A stretch of 40,806 nucleotides of DNA from Myxococcales bacterium (GTDB taxonomy: Bacteria; Myxococcota_A; Polyangia; Haliangiales; Haliangiaceae): positions 1 to 40,806 of the forward strand of contig SXJR01000520.1 of the NCBI GenBank assembly GCA_005779305.1, read 5' to 3'. Shown here piece by piece: positions 1 through 7,189 of this stretch (its first letter is position 1; the number at the start of each line of letters is the position of its first letter). Both the position numbers and the translations under genes were made by a program. The notes under the pieces are model-generated. The model had not been told where the DNA came from and searched no databases. It was given only the letters and a program-made list of their open reading frames with translations.

Positions 1-30
1 CTAGCGCCCGCTAAGCGCCCGCTAGCGCCG
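1..30. repeat. Short tandem repeat at the window edge
   Basis: Three imperfect copies of a 9-11 bp unit (CTAGCGCCCG, CTAAGCGCCCG, CTAGCGCCG) sit at the very start of the window. They overlap the stop codon of the small basic ORF on the minus strand. The array may continue beyond the window edge; its role is unknown. Confidence 0.45.
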
Positions 31-463
31 ATCTCTCGCCGAACGTGAGCCGCGAGGCCGTGCTCCTCCTCGGCCGTCCCGCGCGCGCGCCGTCGCGGCG
101 TTGCTCGGCGCCTCGGAATCCCTCGGCTGTGCGGGAGCCGCCGCCGACCGAACCGGCCGCGCCGTAAGCGCGTCGCCGGAGCCTCGCCTCGCGCGTGATC
201 GCCTTGGCTTCGACGGTGTCGTGCTCGGTTGTGCCGTGGTCCATGGCGCACGAGCATAGAGAAGCGCCCGAGGCCGATGGCCGATACCCGCGGTCCCGCG
301 CTTTGCTCTCGACGTCCTCCATCGTTCCGCCGCTCGCTACGATGCGGCCTTGGCAGGCCGCTACCCAGCAGCCGCCCGAGTCCTGGTATATGAACGCTGC
401 GCGGGCCTTGGCGACGCGAGTCTTACGACGGGTCGTCGAACGCCCTCGTTCAGAACGCTTCAT
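11..463 (-). CDS. Small basic hypothetical protein, last gene of the seven-gene cassette
   Basis: A 150-aa ORF starts at ATG 463 and overlaps the stop of the upstream secreted-protein gene by 14 bases, continuing the overlapping pattern of the whole cassette. The first ~60 residues look protein-like: a basic N-terminus, then an AAFIYQDSGGCWVAACQGRIVAS stretch split here as AAFIYQDSGGCWVA and ACQGRIVAS, resembling two beta strands. The C-terminal half is arginine- and alanine-rich and reads like low-constraint high-GC sequence. No signal peptide, membrane segment or family is recognised. The coding case rests on position and N-terminal composition only, and the true protein could be shorter. 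Confidence 0.4.
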   Translation of the reverse strand: MKRSERGRSTTRRKTRVAKARAAFIYQDSGGCWVAACQGRIVASGGTMEDVESKARDRGYRPSASGASLCSCAMDHGTTEHDTVEAKAITREARLRRRAYGAAGSVGGGSRTAEGFRGAEQRRDGARAGRPRRSTASRLTFGERSALAGA

Positions 464-1457
464 GAGGAACGCGGGCTCGCACGAGGTCGCACCCCGCTGC
501 CGTCAAACCCACGATCTTGTATTGCCCTCGGTGTCGTTCGACCCGAACGGACGCCTCTCGCAGCGCTGTGCTCGCGCCACGACGCTCGCACACCAGCCCA
601 GCATCGACGGTGATAATCTCGGCGCGCCCGGCGCGGCGAACGCCGGTGACGGTCAGGCGATCACAGGCGGGGAAACGTTCGGCGAGTGCGCGGATCCGGA
701 CAAGACGGTGTCGCGCGCTGTCCCCCGAGGCGCCGCAAAACTTGTTCAAGAGCGCAAGCGCTGGCGTGAGCGTCCGTTCGCTCGACGACACGCTGAGACC
801 GCGCTTCTTGAAGGTCAGCTCGAACGCGGGTCGACGGTTTGATCCATCGATCGCAAATCGTGGCACGCGCTGAAACTCGATGCGAAGCCGGTCGGCGCTC
901 GATACGAGCACGCGTGCGCCCCACAAGTCGGACGCGCGTTGAGTCTCCTCGAGCGTGTTCGGAGTGACGCGAAGGACTCGCACATCGAGGCGATCAACAC
1001 TCCCCGAGTCGTGATGTTCACCGACGACGACATGATCGCCTAGGCGACCAAGAATCGCTGGGCGGCCTGCAAGCTGGATGGCACCAACACGTTCCCATGC
1101 GCCGCCGGTTGATCGCGCGTAGCTAACAGCCCGTCCCCCGAGCGAGACATCTTGACGACCCCAAAGGATCAGAACGCGGTTGGCCCCAACGGCCACGGAG
1201 GGCAGTCGGCGCGAGCCAGCCGGCCCCGTTGGAACTGACGCCAGCCACGCGTCGATCTCATCGAGACTGGCATTGGCGTGCGCGCAGAACCAAGCGTCAC
1301 CCACCCGCTCCTGTGCCGCGGCGAACGGAGACGCGTCCTCGAACGAAATGAGCGGGGCGAGCTTGGCCAGCTCCGCGTCGTAGTCGGGACACGCCGCTTG
1401 CGCATCACCTACTACGCTTGCGAACACGATCACTCCTGCGACGAGCGCGATCCTCAC
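450..1457 (-). CDS. Secreted hypothetical protein
   Basis: A 335-aa product begins with a clear Sec signal peptide (MRIALVAGVIVFASVVGDAQA, cut here to the first residues; cleavage is likely after AQA near residue 21), so it is predicted to be exported to the periplasm or beyond. The mature part contains several cysteines that could pair (C23, the WFCAH segment, a FCGAS segment, and pairs near the C-terminus) and a C-terminal domain that looks like a mixed alpha/beta fold. No family is recognised. The start is GTG at 1457 and overlaps the TGA of the preceding SleB-like gene as GTGA, which supports this start and translational coupling. It may be a periplasmic partner of the cassette's putative cell-wall enzyme, but that is inferred from position alone. 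Confidence 0.7.
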   Translation of the reverse strand: MRIALVAGVIVFASVVGDAQAACPDYDAELAKLAPLISFEDASPFAAAQERVGDAWFCAHANASLDEIDAWLASVPTGPAGSRRLPSVAVGANRVLILWGRQDVSLGGRAVSYARSTGGAWERVGAIQLAGRPAILGRLGDHVVVGEHHDSGSVDRLDVRVLRVTPNTLEETQRASDLWGARVLVSSADRLRIEFQRVPRFAIDGSNRRPAFELTFKKRGLSVSSSERTLTPALALLNKFCGASGDSARHRLVRIRALAERFPACDRLTVTGVRRAGRAEIITVDAGLVCERRGASTALREASVRVERHRGQYKIVGLTAAGCDLVRARVPHEAF

Positions 1458-2524
1458 GGTCGGAACTCCGGATCCAATCCTTGATAGAAGTGATGATCAT
1501 GCCCCGTCAGCTCAGGCAACATCGGGCCATCGTGCGGCGGCGTGTTCCCTTTCACCTTGTAGTAGAAGACACCCGGATAGTCGGGGTTGCCTCTGCCCTC
1601 ATACGGATCGGGAGGCTGTCCCTTTGACATGACGGCGTCGATCGTGTCGATGCACTTCTGAACCCGTTTGCAGGTGCCGATACTTTCGACCTTGCGAAGC
1701 GGGTCCTCACAAATACTGAACTCGCGCGTGACCACGCCGGTGAACTGCTTGTAACCCCGCATCATGCTGCGGTAAGTGAGTGGTGCGCTTATCGGCAGCC
1801 CGACGTTCTGGTTCGGCTCCTTGAACCATCGACCCGCGAGGAAGTTCCAGTGGCGCGCGTGGTTCTCGGCCTTCGCTTTCGTAAGCGCATCGAATCGGTT
1901 CCGTAGCGTCCAGGCAACCGCACGCAGCTCGCGGTCATCGAGTTGTGGTTTCTGCATGGAGCCGCCTTCGCTGAACAGCAAGCAAACGAGGTCGCGCTGG
2001 TCGGGATCCGAAGGCAGGCGCGCGCCGCACACGGACGTGACGACTACGTCCGAGAGCTTGAACGTTCGTCCCCGATCCGCAATGGCGCGTAGCACGACCT
2101 TGTACTTCCCGACGTCGTGCAATTCCATCGGAAATGGACCGGCGCCCTGGTGAACCTTCTCTTGAAAGAGGATGTCGACCCACTTATCCGGGTACGGCCA
2201 CCTCCCTGGCTTCCCGTCGGTCCCGAGGCCCTTGTAGAACACCTCGGCGAGAATCGTGACACGATCGCCCGCGACTCCGGCCGGGTACGGGATGACGTGA
2301 AGCTCGAACGCGAGATCCTTGAGAGGAACCGGGTTCTTTGGTGGTGGTGGCGGCGGCGGTGGCTCAGGCGGTTCCGGCGGCGGTCCAAGGGCCAGCGCAT
2401 CTCGCATTCCTTGCCGGGCGGGATTGAGCACCTGCTCGCGCACTTCGTAGACGAGTTCACCGAGCACGCCTCCAGCGTGCAGCTTCATGTCGGTGATGCT
2501 CGTCTTCGGATCGCCGTTGCCCAC
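1454..2524 (-). CDS. Putative SleB-like peptidoglycan hydrolase with proline linker and Ig-like middle domain
   Basis: The 356-aa product has a short N-terminal helical part (1-47), a proline-rich linker (48-63), a probable beta-sandwich (64-175) and a C-terminal domain (176-356). That domain shows the SleB/CwlJ cell-wall hydrolase layout: CLLFSEGGS with a Glu at 186 in the catalytic position, AVAWTLRNR (202-210) matching the usual AVGAVxLNR segment, a YKQFTG segment near 258-263, VFYYKV near 319-324, and GHDHHFY (341-347) matching the final GNHxFY. SleB enzymes are lytic transglycosylases on peptidoglycan. No signal peptide is seen, which is odd for such an enzyme and would fit delivery by a partner or release by lysis. 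The start is GTG at 2524, abutting the previous stop. The family call is by eye and could be wrong; the Ig-like call is weaker. Confidence 0.6.
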   Translation of the reverse strand: MGNGDPKTSITDMKLHAGGVLGELVYEVREQVLNPARQGMRDALALGPPPEPPEPPPPPPPPKNPVPLKDLAFELHVIPYPAGVAGDRVTILAEVFYKGLGTDGKPGRWPYPDKWVDILFQEKVHQGAGPFPMELHDVGKYKVVLRAIADRGRTFKLSDVVVTSVCGARLPSDPDQRDLVCLLFSEGGSMQKPQLDDRELRAVAWTLRNRFDALTKAKAENHARHWNFLAGRWFKEPNQNVGLPISAPLTYRSMMRGYKQFTGVVTREFSICEDPLRKVESIGTCKRVQKCIDTIDAVMSKGQPPDPYEGRGNPDYPGVFYYKVKGNTPPHDGPMLPELTGHDHHFYQGLDPEFRP

Positions 2525-2839
2525 TTAGGTGTCCTCGTGCGTCGTCGGTGTCGCAATCGCCGTCGGCTCGCCACGCTCGTCGAGATGAAGGTGAACCGTG
2601 GCGCGCTCCGGTAGGCCCTCCAGCCGCACGACGCGCCGCGCGACCGGATCGGATCGGTAGTGCTCAAGCTCCGCTCGTGCGCGCTCGACCGCGATCTCGC
2701 GGGTCCGGTTCTGAAGTTGCTGAGACTCCACCTCCAACACGCGGCTGTCGAGGATGAAATCGTCGGCTGCGGGACACTTGCCCATCATGGCGTCGGCGTA
2801 GATCGCGTTCGTAGCGATGACCCGCTCCTCGCGACTCAT
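2525..2839 (-). CDS. Small hypothetical protein (104 aa)
   Basis: A longer reading from 2908 exists, but the internal ATG at 2839 overlaps the stop of the 478-aa gene by one base (TGATG) and is preferred. From there the product is 104 aa and begins MSREERVIATNAIYADAM. It is rich in Arg and Glu, with a probable long helix around residues 33-65 (from SRVLEVESQQLQNRTREIAV onward) and a C-terminal beta-like segment containing VHLHLDERGEPTAIA. No signal peptide or known domain is seen. Its position between the 478-aa protein and the SleB-like enzyme suggests an adaptor, chaperone or immunity-type role, but nothing in the sequence proves any of these. Confidence 0.6.
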   Translation of the reverse strand: MSREERVIATNAIYADAMMGKCPAADDFILDSRVLEVESQQLQNRTREIAVERARAELEHYRSDPVARRVVRLEGLPERATVHLHLDERGEPTAIATPTTHEDT

Positions 2840-4275
2840 CAAGCGAGGAACCTTGGCTCGCGGTCGGGGTGGCGGCGGCACGTTGTGATTGGCGGCGCTT
2901 CCTCCCAAGCGATCTGCTCGGCTAACGGAACGACGTCGAGGCGCATCCGGTCGGCGGTGGACGCTGCGGTAAGGATGTCGAGACCTTCGTCGTCAGCGCC
3001 GCCTGGCCCAAGGATCCGGAAGACGGCTTGCTTGACGAGCGGGATCGCGCCCGGCGCTAACACGCGGGTGAAGAGACTATCGATCTCCCGCAACGAAGCC
3101 TCCTCGGCCTCGTAGTGCCACGCGCCCTCGTCTTCATCGAAGAAGGGAACACCTGACGAGTACCTCAGCTTGATGTCGTAGAGTTCGAGCCGCGTCTCGT
3201 ACTTCCTCACCAGTTGGAAGTAATTGAAGTTGAGGGTGTTGCACTTGTTGATGTTGCGGACCTTGCGCTTGGTCCGCGTCTCCTCTCCTTCGGTCGTCTT
3301 GACCTCACTCGACTGCGTTACCTCGACCTTGCGCTCACGGTTCGCCTTGTTGGCGACCTTCTGCGTCGCACTGCCGACGTTCTTCGCGAATTGCTCGGTG
3401 GACTCGGCAGATGCCGTCTTGGCGCCAGCCTGGACCGAGGCGCTGCCCCAACCCCAGCCGGCTTCGCCGCTCGCTTCGACATGTGCCTCGAACGACTTGT
3501 CTCGCTTCGACGTAGTCGCGTTCTCCTGCTGCATCGCCTCTTCAAACGAACTCTCGGCCGTATCCGACTGCCCGTCGAAGATGCTTGAGCCGGTCTTGTC
3601 CACCTGCTCGCGGCTTTTCCAGGTCTTGATCTCGATCTCGACTTCCTCCTCGGGGAAGAGCGTGAACGAGTAGAGATGGTCGCCGAGGCCGAAGCCTCGG
3701 GCGTACGAGGCGAGGCGGAATCGCTGCACGACGTACAACGCCGACGGGACCGCGGGCGGTGGCTCGACCTCGACGCCGTCCGGCGGGACCGGCACCCAGC
3801 CAACGAGAACACGCATGCCGAGCGACGTCGCCTTGAGCACGGGTAGGCGAGGACGTTCCGGCTCGTCGCCCGGATCTCGGGTTTCCGGATCGTCGTCTAT
3901 CGGGCGGCGTTCGATGGGGCGCGGGCGTTCCGCAGGATCGCGGGCGACGAAACCGTCGGTCGCGAGTAGTCGTCCGAGACCCGCACTGCGAGCGCGCTCG
4001 ACCCGGCGCGCCGCTGTGTCGATGCCGATGCGTGCTGGTGGGGGGTCGACGGCCGCGGTAGAGCCGCGAGTCGGCGTCGCACGCCCCGCGACGGTCCGCG
4101 GCAGAAAATCCGACGCGGCGAGTTCGAGGCGCACGTAGTTGCGTCCATAGGCGATGTTCGCCTGCTCCATGTCCGTCAGGGCGAGCGCCGTCGTATCGAA
4201 CGTGTTCTGGCAGGCCGTTGCCGCCATACGTGTGATCGTGCTGAGCGCCGTCGTGCGCTCGGATTCGTTGCTCAT
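2839..4275 (-). CDS. Large hypothetical protein with beta domain and long polar helical region
   Basis: The 478-aa product starts at ATG 4275 inside an ATGA overlap with the preceding small ORF. Residues ~1-55 look helical, ~56-150 are a low-complexity Pro/Arg/Asp stretch, and from ~150 a beta-rich part includes VGWVPVPPDGVEVEPPPAV and GDHLYSFTLFPEEEVEIEI. A polar Ser/Glu/Lys/Ala region follows (SSIFDGQSDTAESSFEEAM onward, ~230-335) with GWGWGSASV in its middle, and then NINKCNTLNFNYFQLVRKYE and a further alpha/beta part. I have an impression that proteins with a 'YSFTLxPxEEVxIEI' strand followed by such a helical region occur in other bacteria as uncharacterised proteins, but I cannot name a family. 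No signal peptide or transmembrane segment is seen. It is probably the structural core of the cassette. Confidence 0.75.
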   Translation of the reverse strand: MSNESERTTALSTITRMAATACQNTFDTTALALTDMEQANIAYGRNYVRLELAASDFLPRTVAGRATPTRGSTAAVDPPPARIGIDTAARRVERARSAGLGRLLATDGFVARDPAERPRPIERRPIDDDPETRDPGDEPERPRLPVLKATSLGMRVLVGWVPVPPDGVEVEPPPAVPSALYVVQRFRLASYARGFGLGDHLYSFTLFPEEEVEIEIKTWKSREQVDKTGSSIFDGQSDTAESSFEEAMQQENATTSKRDKSFEAHVEASGEAGWGWGSASVQAGAKTASAESTEQFAKNVGSATQKVANKANRERKVEVTQSSEVKTTEGEETRTKRKVRNINKCNTLNFNYFQLVRKYETRLELYDIKLRYSSGVPFFDEDEGAWHYEAEEASLREIDSLFTRVLAPGAIPLVKQAVFRILGPGGADDEGLDILTAASTADRMRLDVVPLAEQIAWEEAPPITTCRRHPDREPRFLA

Positions 4276-4508
4276 GTGACTCCTCGCGCGGGGACGGTAT
4301 CACGTAGCGCAGCGGCGGCCCTCGGAACGGCATCGGCGATCGTGCGAGCCGAGGGGAATGTCGAGCAACTCGCCGAGGTGTCGCCGGCCGGTCGCGCCAT
4401 AAGCCAGGAAAGGATCCGCTCGCTCCGAGCGACCAACTCAAGGGTCGCACGAGAGGCGCGCATCGTGGGGCGACGGCGCACGTACGATCCGGCGGGGCCA
4501 TCGATCAA
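4272..4508 (-). CDS. Small translationally coupled ORF (about 78 aa, TTG or internal ATG start)
   Basis: This frame ends with TGA at 4272, overlapping the ATG of the 478-aa gene as ATGA. At its other end a TTG at 4508 overlaps the TGA of the 369-aa gene as TTGA. Read from the TTG it encodes 78 aa; an internal ATG at 4463 would give 63 aa. The sequence (…ATLELVARSERILSWLMARP…) looks like a helical protein rather than random high-GC frame. It fills what would otherwise be a 230-bp gap in a cassette where all other genes touch. No family is recognised, and the start is uncertain because no good ribosome binding site is visible. Confidence 0.45.
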   Translation of the reverse strand: MIDGPAGSYVRRRPTMRASRATLELVARSERILSWLMARPAGDTSASCSTFPSARTIADAVPRAAAALRDTVPARGVT

Positions 4509-5614
4509 CGTGACGGTGACCTGCCGATGCCGTTGCTGACCTCGATCCCGACCTCGGCGGCGCGCGCGCGCGCGGAGGTCGACACCACACCGCGTGTCAG
4601 GAGAAGCGCGCGCACCTGCACGTTGGGCGGTGCCTCGGCGCGTCGCCGATCGAGCGCGTCGACATGCGCTCGGACCACTCGGTCGAGATCGAGAGCATGT
4701 AGCAGGCACACGCCCTCGCCACGTTCGGGCGCGGCGAGGATCTCGACGCCGTTGAGGAACGGCGTCAAGCGCTCGATCGAGAGATGCGCGGCTTCGAGGT
4801 GGGCGCGCACAGAATCCTCGAACCAGAACCAGCTCGACGTGACGTGTTCATCCGCGGTGGCGTGTTCATCCGTGGTGTCGAGCGGCGCAAAGAGCGCCTG
4901 CATCGCCGAGCGGCTGCGATAGACCACTTCGCGATCCTTCTCGCCGCGTCGGTGGGCGCGAACGAACGTAACGCCGTCCGGCACGGTCATGCCGTAGATC
5001 GCCGCGAGCGCGAGTTGCTCGGACGACGCATGGACGCTGCGGCGGAGGTGCGAGGCGACATCGTGAATCCGACGCTCGACGAGACGCAGCTCGCGGTTGC
5101 CGCGTACCACGTCAGGTGCGCGTGCATAGCGCACGCGCGGCAGATACACGATCGCGGGCGTAGCGTCCGAGCCTGACTTGGAGGCGCGCGCTGGCGACGC
5201 TCGCTCTGTACGCGTCGCGAAGACGCGCTCGCGGTGTTCCGTGACCGAGAAGTCCCGAACGATCGCCGCGAGCATCACAGCGAGCGTCGCGTCCATGCGC
5301 TTGATGCGCTCGTGGTGTTCGAGCGTTAGGATAACGTTTTGGAGGTTCGAGACGGTGCATGCGTCGAGCCACACGCAGAGCACGAGAAACTCGTCGGTGG
5401 TGGTCCAGCATTGAAACAGCACTACGTTGGCGAACGGGTACACGAGAGCGTGCGTGAAGAGGCCAACCCGGAGCTCGACCTTGGCGCCGTACGGGATGGT
5501 GGCGCGGCAGTCGCGCACGGCCTCCCGGATGAGATCCGTTGCCATCGTGTGCGCCGCGTCGATGTCGTCGACGAGAGCCTCCTCGGGAAACGCAGCGGCG
5601 AGGATCGGATTCAC
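4505..5614 (-). CDS. Hypothetical protein, first gene of the seven-gene cassette
   Basis: The product is 369 aa from the GTG at 5614. The N-terminal ~140 residues look like a compact alpha/beta domain (KVELRVGLFTHALVYPFANV, then a strand-helix pair with FLVLCVWLDACTVSNLQNV). After a short basic linker comes a second domain with a helix-rich start (ELRLVERRIHDVASHLRRSV) and a TFVRAHRRG...VVYRSRSAMQAL segment. No signal peptide or known catalytic motif is seen. A six-residue duplication (ATADEH-like) near residues 247-258 is encoded by an 18-bp tandem repeat. The frame remains open upstream of the GTG to a TGA at 5717-5719, and the upstream codons read like protein, so the real start is not settled. 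Confidence 0.7.
   Translation of the reverse strand: MNPILAAAFPEEALVDDIDAAHTMATDLIREAVRDCRATIPYGAKVELRVGLFTHALVYPFANVVLFQCWTTTDEFLVLCVWLDACTVSNLQNVILTLEHHERIKRMDATLAVMLAAIVRDFSVTEHRERVFATRTERASPARASKSGSDATPAIVYLPRVRYARAPDVVRGNRELRLVERRIHDVASHLRRSVHASSEQLALAAIYGMTVPDGVTFVRAHRRGEKDREVVYRSRSAMQALFAPLDTTDEHATADEHVTSSWFWFEDSVRAHLEAAHLSIERLTPFLNGVEILAAPERGEGVCLLHALDLDRVVRAHVDALDRRRAEAPPNVQVRALLLTRGVVSTSARARAAEVGIEVSNGIGRSPSR
4843..4878. repeat. 18-bp tandem repeat, two copies, in coding sequence
   Basis: Two adjacent 18-bp units (CGTGTTCATCCGCGGTGG and CGTGTTCATCCGTGGTGT) differ at two positions. Being 18 bp, the duplication is in frame and adds six residues to the 369-aa protein. It looks like a simple duplication with no regulatory meaning. 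Confidence 0.6.
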
Positions 5615-5981
5615 CGCTGGCGTCTCGGTACCGGCGAGGAACCGTGCCCACAGATAGCGGACCGATCCTCCCCGGCTCCGGCGTCCCTGCGCAGATCCGT
5701 TCGGGAGCGCTGGCAGTCAATGGCTCTGGGGCCCGAGTGGAGGGTGACCCACATGCGACGATTAGCTCGTGGGGGGCAAATTGGGCGGCCTATACTCTTG
5801 AGTTCGACGTCATGATCGACAAGGAACTGAGTGGTTCTACGAGCTACACAAGTCCACCGTACGCAGGTTGGGTGGCCCGCGCTTCCCGGTTTCCGCACGG
5901 AACGTCCGAAAAGTGTCCGCAGAAGCGCCTGAGATCGTGCAAGTTATCGGTTTCTAAGGTCCGCCATGAACCTGTCCCCAG
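5615..5981. other. 367-bp intergenic region, AT-richer, no convincing gene
   Basis: This gap separates the start of the minus-strand cassette from the 3' end of the next minus-strand gene. By hand count 5761-5820 is 32/60 G+C, clearly below the flanking genes. It most likely holds the promoter of the cassette, but I could not find a well-spaced -35/-10 pair on the minus strand: TATAGG near 5795 lies 22 bases after TTGTCG. A TATACT occurs on the plus strand at 5792-5797. The part next to the cassette (5615-5719) is an open frame without a usable start. Near 5973-5981 lies a GGGGACAG-type motif (minus strand), seen again near 32493. Confidence 0.5.
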
Positions 5982-6968
5982 TCAGAACGGGACGTACCAG
6001 CTCGGGCCGAGCCAGCCGCCGCCCTCGACGCCTTCGGTGGCGGCGAAGACGGTGCCGGTGGCGTCGAGGCGGGTGATGGCGCCGTCGCGCACGACGGCGC
6101 GGCCGTCGGCGGACAGCCAGGCCATCTGCAGGCTCGCGGTCCACGGCGCGTCGATGAACTGCTTGGTGGCCGGATCGTAGACCCGGTACTCGGGGTGGCA
6201 GGCGTCGCCGCACGAGAAGCTGACGATCACGCGCACGAGCGTGGTGCCGGGGATGGCGCTGGCCTCGCCGCACATGCTCTCGTCGTCCGGGCAGTTGGCC
6301 GGATCGACGCCGGCGACCTTGTTCGGCGTGGTCGCGGGCGCGTCCAGCGCGAGCGCGCGGCCCTCGCCGCGGCGCCACAGCTCGATCAGCCGGGTGCGGG
6401 TGGCGGGGCTGAGCGAGCGGGCCGCGACCGCCTGCGGGAACTCCTCGTCGTCGGTCCAGGCGCCGGAGTCGCCGGCGAGCGCCGGCGCGTCGCCGAGCGT
6501 GAGGATGATGCGGTGGTAGCCGGGATGGCCGATGGCGAGCTCCACGCCGCTCGCGCCGTAGTCGATGACGATGCCGGGCGCGCCCTCCATGACCTCGGTG
6601 GGCAGCTCGGTGACGATGTCTTCGGGCGCCGGCGCCGGCAGGCTCAGATCGAGCAGGCGGATGGCGTCGCGGGTGCCGAACCAGACCACGCCGGCGCGGT
6701 TGTCGACGAGCGCCCAGTCGACCGGCGCCGGCACCAGCGTGCGCTGGCGGGCGCCATCGGCGGACACCGCCAGCAGCCCGGCCTTGGCCGGCACGATCGC
6801 GACCGGGACGCCGAGCTCGGCCTCGAGCGACGCTGCGAGCGAACCGGCAGGCGCCGCGGTGCCGCCAACGGTCGTGGCCGACTTGTTGCCGCCGCCGCAC
6901 GCGCCCGCGGCGACGAGGACAACGAGGACGGTGAGGAGGAAGACGCGACGAAGCCAGGGTGTGTGCAT
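5982..6968 (-). CDS. Hypothetical lipoprotein
   Basis: The frame is open to 7100, but the ATG at 6968 gives a classic lipoprotein signal peptide: MHTPWLRRVFLLTVLVVLVA followed by the lipobox AGAC, with a Gly/Asn-rich linker after the cysteine. This start is therefore preferred and yields 328 aa. The mature part is beta-strand-rich with repeated short strands of the type found in propeller-like or weakly conserved periplasmic proteins, and it has a cysteine-containing segment (CPDDESMCGE, then FSCGDACHPEYRV) that could form disulfides. No enzymatic motif is seen. It is predicted to be anchored to a membrane facing the periplasm. The gene stands alone: an AT-richer gap follows it and a divergent gene lies upstream. 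Confidence 0.75.
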   Translation of the reverse strand: MHTPWLRRVFLLTVLVVLVAAGACGGGNKSATTVGGTAAPAGSLAASLEAELGVPVAIVPAKAGLLAVSADGARQRTLVPAPVDWALVDNRAGVVWFGTRDAIRLLDLSLPAPAPEDIVTELPTEVMEGAPGIVIDYGASGVELAIGHPGYHRIILTLGDAPALAGDSGAWTDDEEFPQAVAARSLSPATRTRLIELWRRGEGRALALDAPATTPNKVAGVDPANCPDDESMCGEASAIPGTTLVRVIVSFSCGDACHPEYRVYDPATKQFIDAPWTASLQMAWLSADGRAVVRDGAITRLDATGTVFAATEGVEGGGWLGPSWYVPF

Positions 6969-7189
6969 GAGCTCGCTTCCGGTAGACGCCAGCGTGCGGG
7001 CGGTTGTTTCGCCGGTACCGTCTGACGTGACGGCCATCATACGCGGGCCACCCGTCCATGCGTCCGATGCCGCTGCCGTATCCCTGACACCCCCCGTCAT
7101 GGGCTCGACAGCTCAGCCCCGGCCGAGCCACCAACGCCCCGCCGTGAGCGCGCCTGGCCCTTGGTGCGCGGTGTGCATTCACGGCGGTC
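6969..7189. promoter_or_regulatory. Divergent intergenic region (221 bp)
   Basis: This spacer separates the minus-strand lipoprotein gene from the plus-strand membrane protein gene, so promoters for both are expected here. I could not identify convincing -35/-10 pairs on either strand. The assignment is by position only. Confidence 0.35.
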
